Numbered from the stretch's first letter, positions 21,249 to 32,049 are shown. The stretch is 64,000 bases of DNA from Ditylenchus dipsaci (GCA_004194705.1 SADC01000207.1:80908-144907); one strand, 5' to 3'. A program made the numbers and translations. The notes: generated by a model not told the origin, from the sequence alone.

Positions 21249-22420
21249 CCGTATTCTCTCTATTATTCACACATTCTCTGAAAAACCCACACTCTCTAAT
21301 AAACTCACAGTCTTTAATAATTTAACGTATCCGTCAACGCATTGCCGATCGTAATTTATTCGTGATTTGACCTCCATGTAATCCTTTCAAATATAGAAGT
21401 TAGGTTGGGATTCTACCAGTGGCGCCAATTGCAATAACGTAAAAAAATTAAAAGTTCATGAAGAGACACAACTTTGCTTCACGCTGAGGCACCGCCGTCT
21501 GTCAGAAAGCGCCACTCGACTACTTTCTAAAATTGTCCAGTGCATCAAGTACGTGGCCAGGATAAGGGAGAACTACAGGTGTAATAACATCTACGCCTGC
21601 GATGAGACTGCGGTTTGGCTGAATGCGAGCGGTGGGAAGACTGTTGAGGAGGGGTGGCGCTAAAAGAGGTAGGCTTTACAATGATTATTGACCGTTATTG
21701 AGACTATTTTCATTTTCATTTCTTGCAATGGAGAACGACAAGCAAAGAGTCACTGTGATGCTGACGGCGAAAAGTGATGGCAAGAAAATAAAATCTCTGG
21801 TGCTACTTCCGCAAGTGCGTCTCGACAAAAACATCGTCGAGCAATTCAGTCAAAAGATGTTCCTCGCCTGGGAAGGCAAGATTTGGATGAAAGATTCTCG
21901 CATGGAAGCTCTATTAGATAATCTCATTGTCGATTAGTTCAGGGGTTTTTTAGCTTTATTTTAGCTTTACATCGAAGTTAATAATTTTTTCAGCATGCGG
22001 TCTGACTAATGCTAGCGATGGAAGCGAAGATAATTTCATCCACTGATGAATAGACTCCGAAGACTCCAATGAATAGACTCCAAACTCCGAGATAGGCGCA
22101 CGGCCCTATCTCGGAAGGCTTGGAGATGCTAAAAGAAGAGCGGGCCATAAAAACTGTGGCAGAGATGTCAGAAGAATAGGATGTGAAAGTGATGAAGACC
22201 ACCTGAGCGCGAAGGATAAAGTTACTGAGAATCAAGAGCTGTTTGAGATGCGATGGGGTTTTTTGGGGAAAATAAATAATGCTCGGTCTGATTCGGTTGT
22301 TTTATGATTTTTAGAAGCAAGGGATGATCGAAAAAAAATCCCACACTCTCTAATAATCCCACACCCTTGCAGATGATTCAAAAATAATTCCACATGTGGA
22401 ACTAATAAAGAGAATACGGT
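21249..22420 (+). mobile_element. pogo/Tigger-type transposon with decayed transposase
   Basis: Ends are ccgtattctctctattattc and aataaagagaatacgg, flanked by TA (21247-21248, 22421-22422). Subterminal words acactctctaataa repeat at both ends. It encodes a DDE_1-type transposase remnant on the plus strand. Confidence 0.85.
21470..22053 (+). pseudogene. pogo-type DDE transposase remnant
   Basis: The first segment (21470-21664) reads CFTLRHRRLSES, then NNIYACDETAVWLN, which contains the first catalytic Asp (CDET). A frame break and a probable intron with acceptor near TTGCAA lead to 21728-21937, ENDKQRVTVMLTAKSDGKK and MEALLDNLIVD, the second Asp. After another gap, 21993-22053 gives ACGLTNASDGSEDNFIH, the typical C-terminus of this family. 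The third catalytic region and the N-terminal HTH are missing, so the copy is inactive. Confidence 0.8.
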
Positions 22421-22422
22421 AA

Positions 22423-23142
22423 CCTAATTTTCTGGTTTCTCGACTTTAATTTGATGAGAAAATCTGCTGTTTTTAAAAAAGTTCTGCGCAAAAATTTATT
22501 TCGAATCACGATGGAGCATCATTGTGTTCAGTCGAAAATTCAAAATTTAAAAGACGTTGTTTTCTAATTTTGCAGTAGTCAATAAGGAATTTTGTTAACT
22601 CAATATTTCGGATTTTTTTTCGAGTCTTTATTGGTTTTCAAAGTGTTTTAAGTAATTTTGACACGAGTCATCCCGAGCCCTGCAAAGAAAATTTTGAAAA
22701 ATTGGCTTTTTGAAAAATCGGTTGTCTGACGTTTTAAATTTTTGGGGTTTATTTCAATTCATGGTAATTATTATCGATACCTTTATCGCTGAACGACGAC
22801 CTAGGTTTCATTATTCGCGAAATTCGTAGCTCTTTTGGACTGTAGTGAAATATTTTAAAAGTGAAAAAAATTCCTGCAGGGAAACGCTTCTAGAGTCAAA
22901 GTAACAATTTCACTTGAAAATTTTTGGCGCCTAAATAGGTTTTGCAGAAAATTCTTTGACTCGTGCAAACTTTCTGAACATACTGTGAGATAGTCTTATT
23001 GTAAGGTGGGGGCAAGGGTGGTTGGACAAAACCCCCTTGTTAACCAAAAGTCATATAAACATGACTTAATCCAACAAATAACCGAAACAACTAATTTGAA
23101 TTCGCGCCAAATATTGGCATGACATCACCCCACAAGGGGTAC
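22423..23142. other. Spacer without supported feature
   Basis: AT-rich sequence with no inverted repeat longer than about 15 bp noticed. No splice-bounded frame was found. Confidence 0.3.
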
Positions 23143-24265
23143 ATGACAATTTTCCGCCGACAATTTTCCGCCGACAATTTTCCGCCGTCAATTTTCCGCC
23201 GCGACAATTTTCCGCGACAATTTTCCGCCGTCAATTTTCCGCCGCGACAATTTTCCGCCGACAATTTTCCGCCGCTGTAATTTTAGTGTCTGTTTTCAAG
23301 GCGGTGGTGAATCCACCAGTGGTAAATATACCCTCCCGGTTTGAGGTTACAGGTTCAAATACTGGTGGTAGCCGACATTATATTTTCTTGAATAACAGTC
23401 ATAAGTCAACTAGTAAGCCTGAGGGGTGTGGGTAGAAAAACACCCTATTGCCTTCTCTAAATGGGTATCCACCTCCAAAACCCAAAATTTCGTTTTAGGT
23501 GTAAGAAATTAATATTTTTGTACCTTTACCAGAATCATGTCTTAAAGTTTATAATGCTAAAACAGAGTCTTTAACTTTTGCATTGGGAAGCCAAGGTAAA
23601 CATTTATATAAAAGTATTCTAACCACGTTTTGATCACTGGAGTTGGGCAGAAAGATTTTTTATATACATTTTTAATCATGTTTAAGGTAAGTGAGTGCGC
23701 GCATCTCTGACCATCCAAGCCCCCCACTGATAGTTGGGATTTTACCCGATATAGGGTTTTTGGAAACATATAAAAAAGTTGATATAGGGGGCATATCCAA
23801 GTAGCGCCAAATAATTTTACACTGAATGGACGACCACCTGGTTTTGGTTGGTGCATGTATTATCCAGTAGGATTGAGGCTGGATTCGAGGCTTGATTGAA
23901 GCTAGAAATTTAAAAATCGGCTAGAATGATCGTGAAGCATAGTATTTTTCAAAATATAGTACTGGCGGACTATACGGGTTAATAATCGGACATTTTTTTT
24001 AGATAGTCGAACCGCACTCTGAGTCCCATTCTAGGTGGATTAGTATCATCATAATATCTTGTCTATGCTGACGCAAAGATTGTCGTGCAGAGATTACGCA
24101 TAATTTAAAAAGAGAAACTGAAATTATGGCAGCGGAAAATTGACGGCGGAAAATTGGTCGGCGAAAATTTGTCGGCGGAAAATTGGTCGGCGGAAAATTT
24201 GTCGGCGGAAAATTGTCGGCGGAAAATTGTCGGCGGAAAATTGACGGCGGAAAATTGACCGGTAC
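23143..24265. mobile_element. Foldback element, word gacaattttccgcc
   Basis: The left array (23145-23280, about ten copies of gacaattttccgccg) is the inverse of the right array (24128-24262, aaaattg(t/g)cggcgg). The 850 bp between the arrays hold a tRNA-like segment, part of a family A core (23690-23730) and a family A end (23740-23812), so it has captured or been invaded by other repeats. Confidence 0.85.
23296..23372 (+). repeat. tRNA-like (SINE-type) segment
   Basis: A box-A-like gtggtgaatccaccagtggt is followed about 50 bp later by box-B-like ggttcaaatactgg. A full cloverleaf with a paired acceptor stem cannot be drawn, so a tRNA-derived SINE remnant is more likely than a gene. Confidence 0.4.
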
Positions 24266-24269
24266 CGCC

Positions 24270-25200
24270 CCAAAGCGCTTCAAACGCTTACAATTACTTC
24301 TCTCTCCGCAACTAGTCTAGTACATCTCCTCTCCGTTCTCATCATTAATTCTCCTTTATAATTTCCAGCTAACAATCTCTGGGTGTCTGGTGAGAAGTCT
24401 CGAGCTTGCACGCAGCACAATCCGAACATCTGTCTGAATCAAGCAATCAGCTTTCCATTCTCCGCTTCAATCGACCCATCGCTTTTCTTGACTTTAGCTT
24501 TGGTGGTTCAACTATGTCAGTCCGAATCAGCTCTCTAGGATCTGGCGGTGAGTTGGTCTTTGATAAGTTAGGTCACCAGCGAGCCAGTTGTCTGGCTCGC
24601 ACACAAAGCATCACCATAGGTCGAGGACCTGAACCGAGTAGTAGCAATTTAGTATCCAATACCCTGGAAGGGGTCACAGCTGGCAAGTCTCCTTCACTCT
24701 CTGGAGTGCATTTAGTGTTGAACCTATCAGAAGTGAGACTCGTAACTCTCCGAAAGGAAAGTTGATACCTTTTCAAATCAATGGCACTCCTCTCTCATGA
24801 GATCCACATTCCTCTGGGTAGAAGAAGGACACCACACAGGGACTATGAAGGGGTCGGCGGACCAAAAAACGTGAAATGGTCCTGGATGCTCCCGACGCCA
24901 AGTGCAAGCCGTGGTCACCATCTGCTCCGAAGTCTCCGCTCCAGTCAAGCTCCTCCGTCTCAGTCAAAGTGGTCCACCAGCCGATGAATCCTCACCTCGT
25001 CTCTCTCAGCCTCAAGTGAAAGTGTCCTCCGAAGAGTCCAAGCAGCTCTCGATCCAGTAGAATAGGTCAGCCGAAGGAAGCATCCAGAACATCATTGTAT
25101 CGCCGTGTCTGTATTGTAACTGTGAGAGCCTAGTGGCTCTCGATTGAATAAAGTAAACCCCTTCAATAAGTCTTGTGTGTGTGTGCCAAGTCTTCAATAT
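24270..25200 (+). repeat. G/C-richer island, possible solo LTR
   Basis: Base composition rises clearly against the flanks. The right part has aataaa (25146) followed by a GT-rich run and ccaagtcttca, the layout of a retrotransposon LTR 3' end. A 119-codon frame (24406-24765) crosses it without a recognisable domain. I could not fix an LTR start or a target duplication. Confidence 0.35.
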
Positions 25201-25372
25201 TTACTTTATTAATTCTAAATCTTACAAAAAAAAAAGTTCGTAAAATAAATATTTTATCTCAAATATTATATCGCAGTCCAAAAAAACTACGGATTCTGCG
25301 TCGAACAAGGCTTTTATTTATTCTTTATCGTTTATCAACGATAAAGAAATCGAATATTAATAAACTAAACTA

Positions 25373-25553
25373 CAGTCGACGCTCTTTATAACGACGCTCT
25401 TTATAACGACCCGCTCCCTATAACGACCCTGAAAAAACAGCTATTGGTCACGAACGACCTCATTTACGTCAAAACGACGTTCTTTATAGCGACGCTTTTC
25501 TAACGACTCGGTTTAGCCGATCCCTTGAGAGTCGTTATAGAGAGCGTCAACTG
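25373..25553. mobile_element. 181 bp pogo-like MITE, ctctttataacgac type
   Basis: TA-flanked ends cagtcgacgctctttataac and tcgttatagagagcgtcaac. The end word (ctctttataacgac) is repeated three times just inside the left end. Confidence 0.85.
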
Positions 25554-25795
25554 TAACATAAAAATCAAAAATATCGAAACTTCAGGTAACCAATTTTCGA
25601 ATAGCGAGTTGTTCATAATTTTCTCGTCGGGACTCGGGACGACTCGTGTTAAAGTTGCTGAAAACACTTCGAAAAATATTGTAGAGAAAAAATTCGAAAT
25701 ACAGGAACAGAATCTTCTGCAAATTAGAAAAAACGTCTTTTAAATAGTCGCTAGTCTAAACTACTAATAGAACAATAGAAGTAATGGAAGTAATA

Positions 25796-26030
25796 TTAGG
25801 TCGTGTCAAAAATTCCGTCGATTTTTTCAAAAGCATTATTTGTGGCGTTGTGTTTTTACAATAGATTTTTCAACTTTTAACAAAAGTTTGCCACCCTTTT
25901 GTAGCTGAGAATCTTGGCTACAAAATGAGTGGTGAAGTTTTGAAAAAAGTTGAAAAATTTATGGTAAAAGCACAACGCCACAAATATTGCTTTTGAAAAA
26001 AAAACGACGGAATTTTTGACACGACCTAAT
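25796..26030. repeat. Hairpin, arms about 105 bp
   Basis: attaggtcgtgtcaaaaatt ... gtggcgttgtg pairs with cacaacgccac ... aatttttgacacgacctaat. The loop is about 30 bp. Confidence 0.8.
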
Positions 26031-26095
26031 TTAGTAGAATGATGCTACTAATAGAAGCCAATAAATATTGACACATGGGTTCCAGTTTATAGAAT

Positions 26096-26172
26096 GAGAA
26101 GAATTTTTTTGATGGTTTTCGAAATTACAATTCAAAACACGAAATTCGGAAACCCATCAAAAAAATTTCTTC
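26096..26172. repeat. Small hairpin
   Basis: agaagaatttttttgatggt pairs with acccatcaaaaaaatttctt around a short loop. Confidence 0.7.
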
Positions 26173-26234
26173 TGATTTTACGAATAAAACTTTGATTGAA
26201 GAACCATCTGTCAATTTTCAAACGGATTCAATTA

Positions 26235-26666
26235 CAGTCAAACCTCGATTTAACGACCTCCACCTCAAGTTCGTTCACACCTAGGGTCGGACACTTTTTT
26301 AAAACCCTATTTTCGAAATATTTTAGCAATTTTATTATGACAAACTGGTCGCAAATATCGTAAGGATTCCGATTTTGCCGATCGTTTTTCAGAAACCTAA
26401 TATTTTTGCTTCTAAAAAAAGCTAAACCTCGATTTAACGACCCTCTAATTTTTAAAATGGGGGTCGTTAAATCGAGGTTTAGTTTTTTTAGAAGCAAAAA
26501 TATTAGCTTTCTGAAAAACGATCGGCAAAATCGGAATCCTTACGATATTTGCGACCAGTTTGTCATACAGAATTGCTAAAATATTTCGAAAATAGGGTTA
26601 AAAAAAGTGTCGGACCCTAGGTGAGAACGAACTTGAGATGGGGGTCGTCGAATCAAGGTTTGACTG
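26235..26666. mobile_element. pogo-like MITE (432 bp) with common core
   Basis: TA-flanked ends cagtcaaacctcgatttaac and tcgaatcaaggtttgactg. The terminal word is present again, back to back, at the centre (26425-26480). The core aagttcgttcacacctaggg / tcggacacttttt and aaggattccgattttgccga appear in both arms. Confidence 0.85.
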
Positions 26667-26990
26667 TAGTAAAAATTACGAAACTCATGCAGAAACTTTG
26701 CGTATAACCAACCGCGAACTGATGGACCAACCCAATAGGAGGCCACTCATTACAAAGGGTCTATTTTGCGTCTCAGGTGAGCGGGTGTGTGCATCTTAAC
26801 TACATGCCCCAAGCCCTTGAATTTATATTTTTTTCCTTATTCATGATGCAAAAGACCCGTACTCTAACTCCAACTGTTCACGAAGTCAAAGTTATAGTAT
26901 TTGTGGGATTGTTGAGCGCGCTTTTTACAAGGACCTTTTTTTTGAAGCTATTTTAAATAATTTTTATTATTACCTAAAGAAATGATGTGT

Positions 26991-27253
26991 TCATCCTTTA
27001 TCATAGAAACTGTTTTCTTTGTCACTAGAAGATGTAGGCGTTGTTATATTTCTTGATTCTGTGAAATAATTTTTTTTATTAAAAGACTAAATTGTGTAAG
27101 GATTACTTGACAAGTGTTGTGCATCTATAGAATCTGTGTATTTATTGCTTTGATCACTAGGCCTTTGCTCTGGTACTGCAGTATCAATACTTGCTTTGTG
27201 CTTATCATCTGTTACATTCAACAAAGCATTTTTGTAAGATAACCAGGATACAG
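26991..27253 (-). CDS. Two-exon C-terminus of an unknown protein
   Basis: Exon 27107-27253 has acceptor GAAATTTCAG|, reads VSWLSYKNALLNVTDDKHK then EQRPSDQSNKYTDSIDAQH, and ends in phase 1 at |GTAATCC. After a 48 bp intron, exon 26991-27058 (acceptor TTATTTCACAG|) continues in frame with SRNITTPTSSSDKENSFYDK and a stop at 26991-26993. The Ser/Thr-rich acidic tail looks like a cytoplasmic or disordered C-terminus. If the intron is retained, the frame ends NPYTI at 27087. Upstream exons are not identified, and a candidate plus-strand exon overlaps the region beyond 27341. Confidence 0.55.
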
Positions 27254-27340
27254 CTGAAATTTCGGGATCATTTTTATAAATAATAAGTTCGACAAAAATA
27301 ATTACGTTGAAAAACTTTGAATTTTTTTTTATTTTTTCAG

Positions 27341-27420
27341 TCAAAAAGTATGCCGACGCCGATCTTATACGTGATACCAGTCCTTCGGTCTTCTATTATT
27401 TTATCAAAAAACACTCATAA
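27341..27420 (+). CDS. Candidate terminal exon
   Basis: A very strong polypyrimidine tract and CAG| (27326-27340) precede a frame reading KKYADADLIRDTSPSV then FYYFIKKHS and stop TAA. No upstream plus-strand exon was found. On the other strand the same bases would sit in the intron or 5' side of the minus-strand gene. Confidence 0.35.
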
Positions 27421-27707
27421 TTATTATCTTTGAGAGGCGCGGAGATTTAGACTTTCGACGCTAAGCGTCAAGTCAAGAATTTTCAAGATTTGACTAGGCG
27501 CTTCAATTCAGAAAATTCAAAGCAAGAAAACCTCGTATTTTGGTTCGCTTACTAGAACTATTAGTGGTTTTAAGCTTCAAGAGAATTTAAAAGTTAAAAA
27601 ACCTTTAGTATTTATCACAATCGGTTTTTGATTTAAAGGGGTTGGACGAGTGATGAAAGTAGATGTTGAGCCCTTGGTTTGAGTCTTATTTGCTAAAATA
27701 ATTATTA

Positions 27708-28005
27708 ATGAAAAAATATATACTGGAGTCTTTTGTACCTATCGCACTTTTTGTAACCACAGCTGCTTTTTCTGTTGTTATATATTTGTTGTGTGGACTA
27801 TTTGAACATATTTTTATTTTTTGGAGATAAAGTTGATTCTTTGTGGGTCTGTATCTCTTTTTCTTCTATATTTTTCAATGATGCATTGATTCTTTGCGAA
27901 CTTCTTTATGTTTTCCTTCTAAATTATATGCTGCTTTTTATTGTGAAATCCGAAAAATGGAAAAAAATTGTTTCAGTGTTTACAAAGTCTACACCCGCAA
28001 CATAA
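27708..28005 (+). pseudogene. 7TM receptor-like C-terminal fragment, frameshifted
   Basis: ATG 27708 opens MKKYILESFVPIALFVTTAA followed by FSVVIYLLC, a Pro-containing hydrophobic helix like TM6. The frame ends at 27828-27830 (TGG AGA TAA). Shifted by one base it continues as DSLWVCISFSSIFF, then ILCELLYVFLLNYMLLFIV and KSEKWKKIVSVF, a second helix followed by a basic tail as after TM7. Together they resemble the last two helices of a nematode-like serpentine receptor. The upstream helices are not in view. It could be a pseudogene, or an unseen small intron may span the shift. Confidence 0.45.
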
Positions 28006-28658
28006 AACTTCACTAACTTATAATTATAAAATGCCATTCAAATTCAGAGCACCGCTATATCAGAAAAAATACGGTATATTACATTTTGCTGCAATTTTAC
28101 TATTTTATATTTTTCCAAGATCAAGAGTTAGTTCGGCTAAAGTGCCTAATCTGGTTTTCACTTAAAAAGTGATTTAAGAGCTTTTCCGGGTGTTTTAGCA
28201 TCTGAACCCTGTAGAAAATATTTTCTAGAGCCCGGTCGACCATTTTTAGGCAAAAAAAATTTTGACCAAAAATTGACTTTTTGCCTTGGGGGTCAAGGTG
28301 AAGCGTACCGAAGGGTACCTTGATTGCCAACTTTTTCAGAGTCACTTTCGAGTGATTATTGTCTAAGGTACGTGAGTGTGCACATCTCAACCCTAAGCCA
28401 CCAAGCCCCTTCGCCCGAAGGGAACTTTATGGGTCAGAGATGCGCGCACTCATTTATCTTAGAATTGATTCCGAGCAAGATTCTTGATCAAAAATGCATT
28501 TAGAAAATTTTTTCGCCAGGTTTTAGTGAGAAAAACAAGTAATGAATAGAAAAATTGGCAATACAGGCAATACCCTTCAGTACGCTTCACCTTGGTCCTC
28601 CAAGGCAAAAAGTGATTTCCGGGCCTATATGATGATGGGGGGGGGGATGGTTTTTTTT

Positions 28659-29045
28659 TGCCTTGGTCCCCTGTTTGTTTTTTTGTGTGTTTTTAAGGCA
28701 AAACTTAGGCAAGAGTAGGCTAGCGTATGTTAGAACGGTAAAACTTCGACTCGCTACAATTGTGACTCGCTACACTTTTTGCGACTCGCTACACTTTAAC
28801 TTTTTTGTCCATTTCACCAAAAACATGTACTACATGTTACCCTATCCTTGCAATGTGGAGTGTGCTGGTCTTGGCCGCGAAGTGGCCAACAATTGGTCTG
28901 GTACAACAATCTGTACACACATAACAATAGAAAATTCAATCTGTAGCGAGTCGCAATTGTAGCGAGTCGCAGTAGCGAGTCACAATTTGTAGCGAGTCGC
29001 AGGTCGTCCGTTAGAACAGACTCAATCGTATTTAGGACTTTACCC
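28659..29045. mobile_element. ccttggtc-type MITE fragment split by a foldback
   Basis: gccttggtcccctgtttg through gcgtatgttagaac is followed, after the insertion, by gttagaacagactcaatcgt. The homologous MITE at 13266 has the uninterrupted order. Confidence 0.7.
28737..29009. mobile_element. Foldback element, word gcgactcgctaca, with 8 bp target duplication
   Basis: The arms (28749-28797 and 28942-29001) are inverse arrays of three to four copies of gcgactcgctaca. The flanks repeat gttagaac (28729-28736 and 29010-29017). The empty site can be read from the related MITE at 13266, which makes the insertion unambiguous. Confidence 0.85.
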
Positions 29046-29169
29046 TCCCCCATATTACGTATAGGGCCAATTTTTGGTCAATTTTTTTTTGTATAAAAAT
29101 GGTATACCGGGCCCTAAAACATGTTTTCTATTTGTTTTAGATCCTAAAACACCCTAAAAATCACTTTTA

Positions 29170-29397
29170 ATGGGCATACCAGCGCGTTACACTGCAATAA
29201 GGCGGGACCAGCAATTCTATTCTCTCATGACATTTTCCTATAAGTGTTCTACATGATCCGACGGAAGTTTTCTGCCTACTTTTTAAAAGTAGGATAAGGT
29301 CATAAATATCAGATTTTCACAAAACGAGTGAAAACAAGGACGATTTTAAAAATTGCTGGTCCCCGCTTAATTTGCGGTGTAACGCGCTGGTAGGGCA
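29170..29397. repeat. Hairpin, arms about 45 bp
   Basis: gcataccagcgcgttacact...gcaataaggcgggaccagca pairs with tgctggtccccgcttaattt...gtgtaacgcgctggtag. Confidence 0.75.
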
Positions 29398-29779
29398 CTT
29401 TAACACGAAATTTTAAATTCAAATGTTTTTTGTCTTGAGCGAAATTCAAAATTTGACAGTGACTCTGAAATTGCGAAAGAAGTTTTATAGGCAAATCGAT
29501 TACGCTGAACACGAATCCAGTGTCAGCATCATACTCTTTTCTAGCGGGAAAAAAGTTATAAAAAATTTGTTACAACTTATGTGTTCATTTATGAACATTT
29601 TTGTCACAATTTTACAATCAACTATAGTTGCATTAAAGCCAAAATGACAGTGAGATTATGCTCTTCGTTTTTTTGATTATTCAGCTATATATTATCTCTG
29701 CATAAAGTTTTTCGCTTGTGGAAGTCAGGGTGGAGTGTTTTGAAAATCACTACTCCAACAAACAAGTGGTGATTTATCT
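29398..29779. other. Spacer
   Basis: A short word gctgaacacgaatccagtgt (29507) resembles gttgaacacgaatactgtgt at 49981. Nothing else supportable was seen. Confidence 0.3.
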
Positions 29780-30059
29780 CTAACTTTCAAGCCGAAACAG
29801 TAAATGATAATGGCTGTAGTATGACCATCGTGGCGCATTGATTGAAAACCTGTGAGTACCCAGCTGGATTTTGACCTGCACAATGTGTTACCTTTCGGAC
29901 CCTTTTTCAACAATTTCATCAATTATTGAAGCGAAAAATACCGGGGCATCATGTTCGCCGTGAAATTCTGCACCAGAATCAACAAAAATCACAACCGGCC
30001 TTTCTCGTGGTAACCACTCTTTGAGTGAAAACCGGATCAGGCATCCAGCCGTTAGTTCT
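29780..30059 (-). CDS. Two-exon segment of an unknown protein
   Basis: Exon 29892-30059 has acceptor TTTTTCTAG| and reads ELTAGCLIRFSLKEWL, then PVVIFVDSGAEFHG and FFASIIDEIVEKGSE, ending in phase 2 at |GTAACA. A 42 nt intron ending CACAG leads to 29780-29849, which continues in frame RFSINAPRWSYYSHYHL to a stop at 29780-29782. Both exons have G/C-rich balanced codons unlike the flanks. The beta-strand-plus-acidic motif VVIFVDSGAEF suggests a globular enzyme-like domain, but I cannot name it. The first exon alone is strongly coding in appearance. Confidence 0.55.
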
Positions 30060-30188
30060 CTAGAAAAAGCAGCGGAAAGCCCTAGTTTATGATTTTGCTA
30101 CGTAAATTTCAATTTTGTCAATTTTCAGCCAAACAGCTTTGTTGTATAAAATACCGTCATTAACCTCTATTATATCCTCTGGGATCTA

Positions 30189-30318
30189 TCTACAAGCTGG
30201 TGCCAAAATATGCTTGGTACCCCCCCATCATGTTTTAAAGGTAATCATGCTAAAGATTATCATTTCTCAAGAAATAATACAAGGGGACCAAAGCATATTT
30301 TAGCACCGGCTTGTAGGA
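30189..30318. mobile_element. Small MITE with internal ggacc ends
   Basis: ctacaagctggtgccaaaat...atgcttggtaccccc pairs with aggggaccaaagcatatttt...agcaccggcttgtag, 130 bp in all. Confidence 0.75.
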
Positions 30319-30493
30319 TAAAATCCCATTCTCTATTAATAGAACCATCTAACAAAAGATGTGAGAAGGCTGTGGCAATGGATCTCGTTGGAAAAAAACC
30401 CCTTTCTATTGACCTATGACAAGCAGGATAAGAAAAATTGACGAAGGGAAGATATTTATGTCACACGTGTCAGCTTCAAAATAATCGGCGCTA

Positions 30494-31345
30494 CCGGAGT
30501 ATACCCCCCCCCCCAAATGAAATTTTTTTTTAAAGTGTTTCCAAACACCCTATATCGACTTAAATTGCCTCAGAAGCTCGAAAAAGGCATTATTTTTGTG
30601 TTCTAGTCAATGAAAAATTGAGTTTTGGACCACCCAAATATACCTATTTTGACTATTTTGAAGGGATTTAGGGCATATTAGGGTGGGAAAGGACCAAAAA
30701 AGGGCCAATTTAGTGTGAAAAGGAAGATGTTGAACATAGTTTTGTTGACTGGGGCCTACCGCATAAATAAACTCTGGTATGCATACATTTTTATGCATCC
30801 AGAGTCACTTCGAGTGATTTGCGTCTAAGGTATGTGGGTGTGCGCATCTCAACCCAAGCAACCAAGCCCCTGCGCCCCGAAGGGGGCGCAGGGGGCTTGG
30901 TTGCGGCGAAGAATTAAAATATAACCGAAAAGACATAATTCCGAGCAAGACTCTTGATCAAAAATGCATTTAGAGACTTAAAAAAAAAAAAATTTCAAGA
31001 TAATTTTTTATTAAAGGACCCTGTCTCTTCCTTATCATGGATTTGTATTGCTGGAAATTATGTTGTTGGTTAGAGATGCGCGCACTCACTTACTTAGACA
31101 TAATTCCGAGCAAGACTCTTGATCAAAAATGCATTTAGAGACTATTTTTGCCCAGCTCCAGTGACCAAAACAAGCCAAAACAGGCAAATGGTCGAAATTT
31201 CGAAATGTCCAAAACTCAATTTTTTATTAACGAGAACTCAAAAAATAATGTCTTTTTTGAACTCCCGAGGCAATTTTGGGTCGATATAGGGGTTTTAAAA
31301 ACACTTTAAAAAAATTTCATTTGGGGGGGGGGGGGTATACTCCGG
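30494..31345. mobile_element. Family A element, complete copy
   Basis: Termini ccggagtatacc(c)n and (g)nggtatactccgg flank the element next to TA. The inner arms aagtgtttccaaacacccta and gcctcagaagctcg are inverse to 31250-31320. The G/C palindrome is at 30790-30910. The right half holds a 150 bp extra block (30908-31070, including aaaggaccctgtctcttcct) not seen in other copies but found at 55800-55870. Confidence 0.8.
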
Positions 31346-31947
31346 TAGGGTCAAATAATCATATTTGGCGGGCTGATGAGAAAAGCTAAAATAGAAATAG
31401 GTTTTAACCAGTCGCGAATCATAATTAATATTCTGAAGGAAAAAAAACGAGTTTGTATGACTCACCCTGCATATCTAACTAGCTAAGAATTTTTTTAGCT
31501 ACTAAATTCACCATGGTCTGATTCATCTGTCTTCAACATGGTCTGATCGTCATCTATAAATACTGTGAACCGATAGAACATGCAGGGGTGTTTCGAAAAT
31601 TCAAACATAACATCTTTTTTCTTAAGCATTTTTCTAAATTCTCTTTTCGTTGATATATTTAAAATATCTTCCTGGTATGAAATGGCAAAAACACAATTTT
31701 CGTTAAACTCTCATGAGGTTTGAGTCCTGATCTATGAATGATCTTCCAAGAGGCAAGGCTAAACCACAGGGGACCAAAAATCATGTTTTTGACATTATTA
31801 CCGAACAATATTGTCAGTGAGAAAAATCGATAAGCGAAAACTTATTATAAAAAGTTATGGTTGTTGTAAATCCTTCAATTTATCGAAGCACCTTGCATTT
31901 AAATAATTTTTTTACCTATGCTGTCTTGTGCATCGAAAAAATCATCA

Positions 31948-32049
31948 TCAAATCGTTTCTGCTGAATCGAACAAAACATCATCTTCTTCCTCTACTTTCA
32001 TGGTCTCGTTTTTCTGAACTTTTAATTGAAGAACTGGTTGTCTTTGGGT
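31948..32049 (-). CDS. Candidate terminal exon, acidic tail
   Basis: Acceptor AAACTATAG|, then a single open frame TQRQPVLQLKVQKNETMKV and EEEDDVLFDSAETI, with stop at 31948-31950. It begins in phase 0. Charged composition is like the other small minus-strand exons of this region. Not recognised. Confidence 0.45.
   Translation of the reverse strand, partial: TQRQPVLQLKVQKNETMKVEEEDDVLFDSAETI

Larger units (their letters stand above)
28145..29175. mobile_element. Compound hairpin with family A core and two nested MITEs
   Basis: The outer arms 28145-28262 and 29068-29175 are inverse (cacttaaaaagtgattt, gggtgttttag, gagcccgg / ccgggccctaaaac). The next layer, 28262-28320 and 28565-28625, pairs ccttgg...gaagcgtacc with tacgcttcaccttgg. 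The family A core is at 28335-28510. Confidence 0.7.

Noticed and set aside
23145..23280. Regular short repeats with spacers, at first sight CRISPR-like.
   Set aside because: The units are directly adjacent with no unique spacers, and an inverted array follows at 24128. The surrounding genome has introns and eukaryotic transposons.
24406..24765. The frame contains IAFLDFSFGG...RI, faintly like the start of a cyclophilin.
   Set aside because: The spacing is off by one, the following conserved cyclophilin blocks are absent, and the frame lies in a region that looks like an LTR. Treated as chance.
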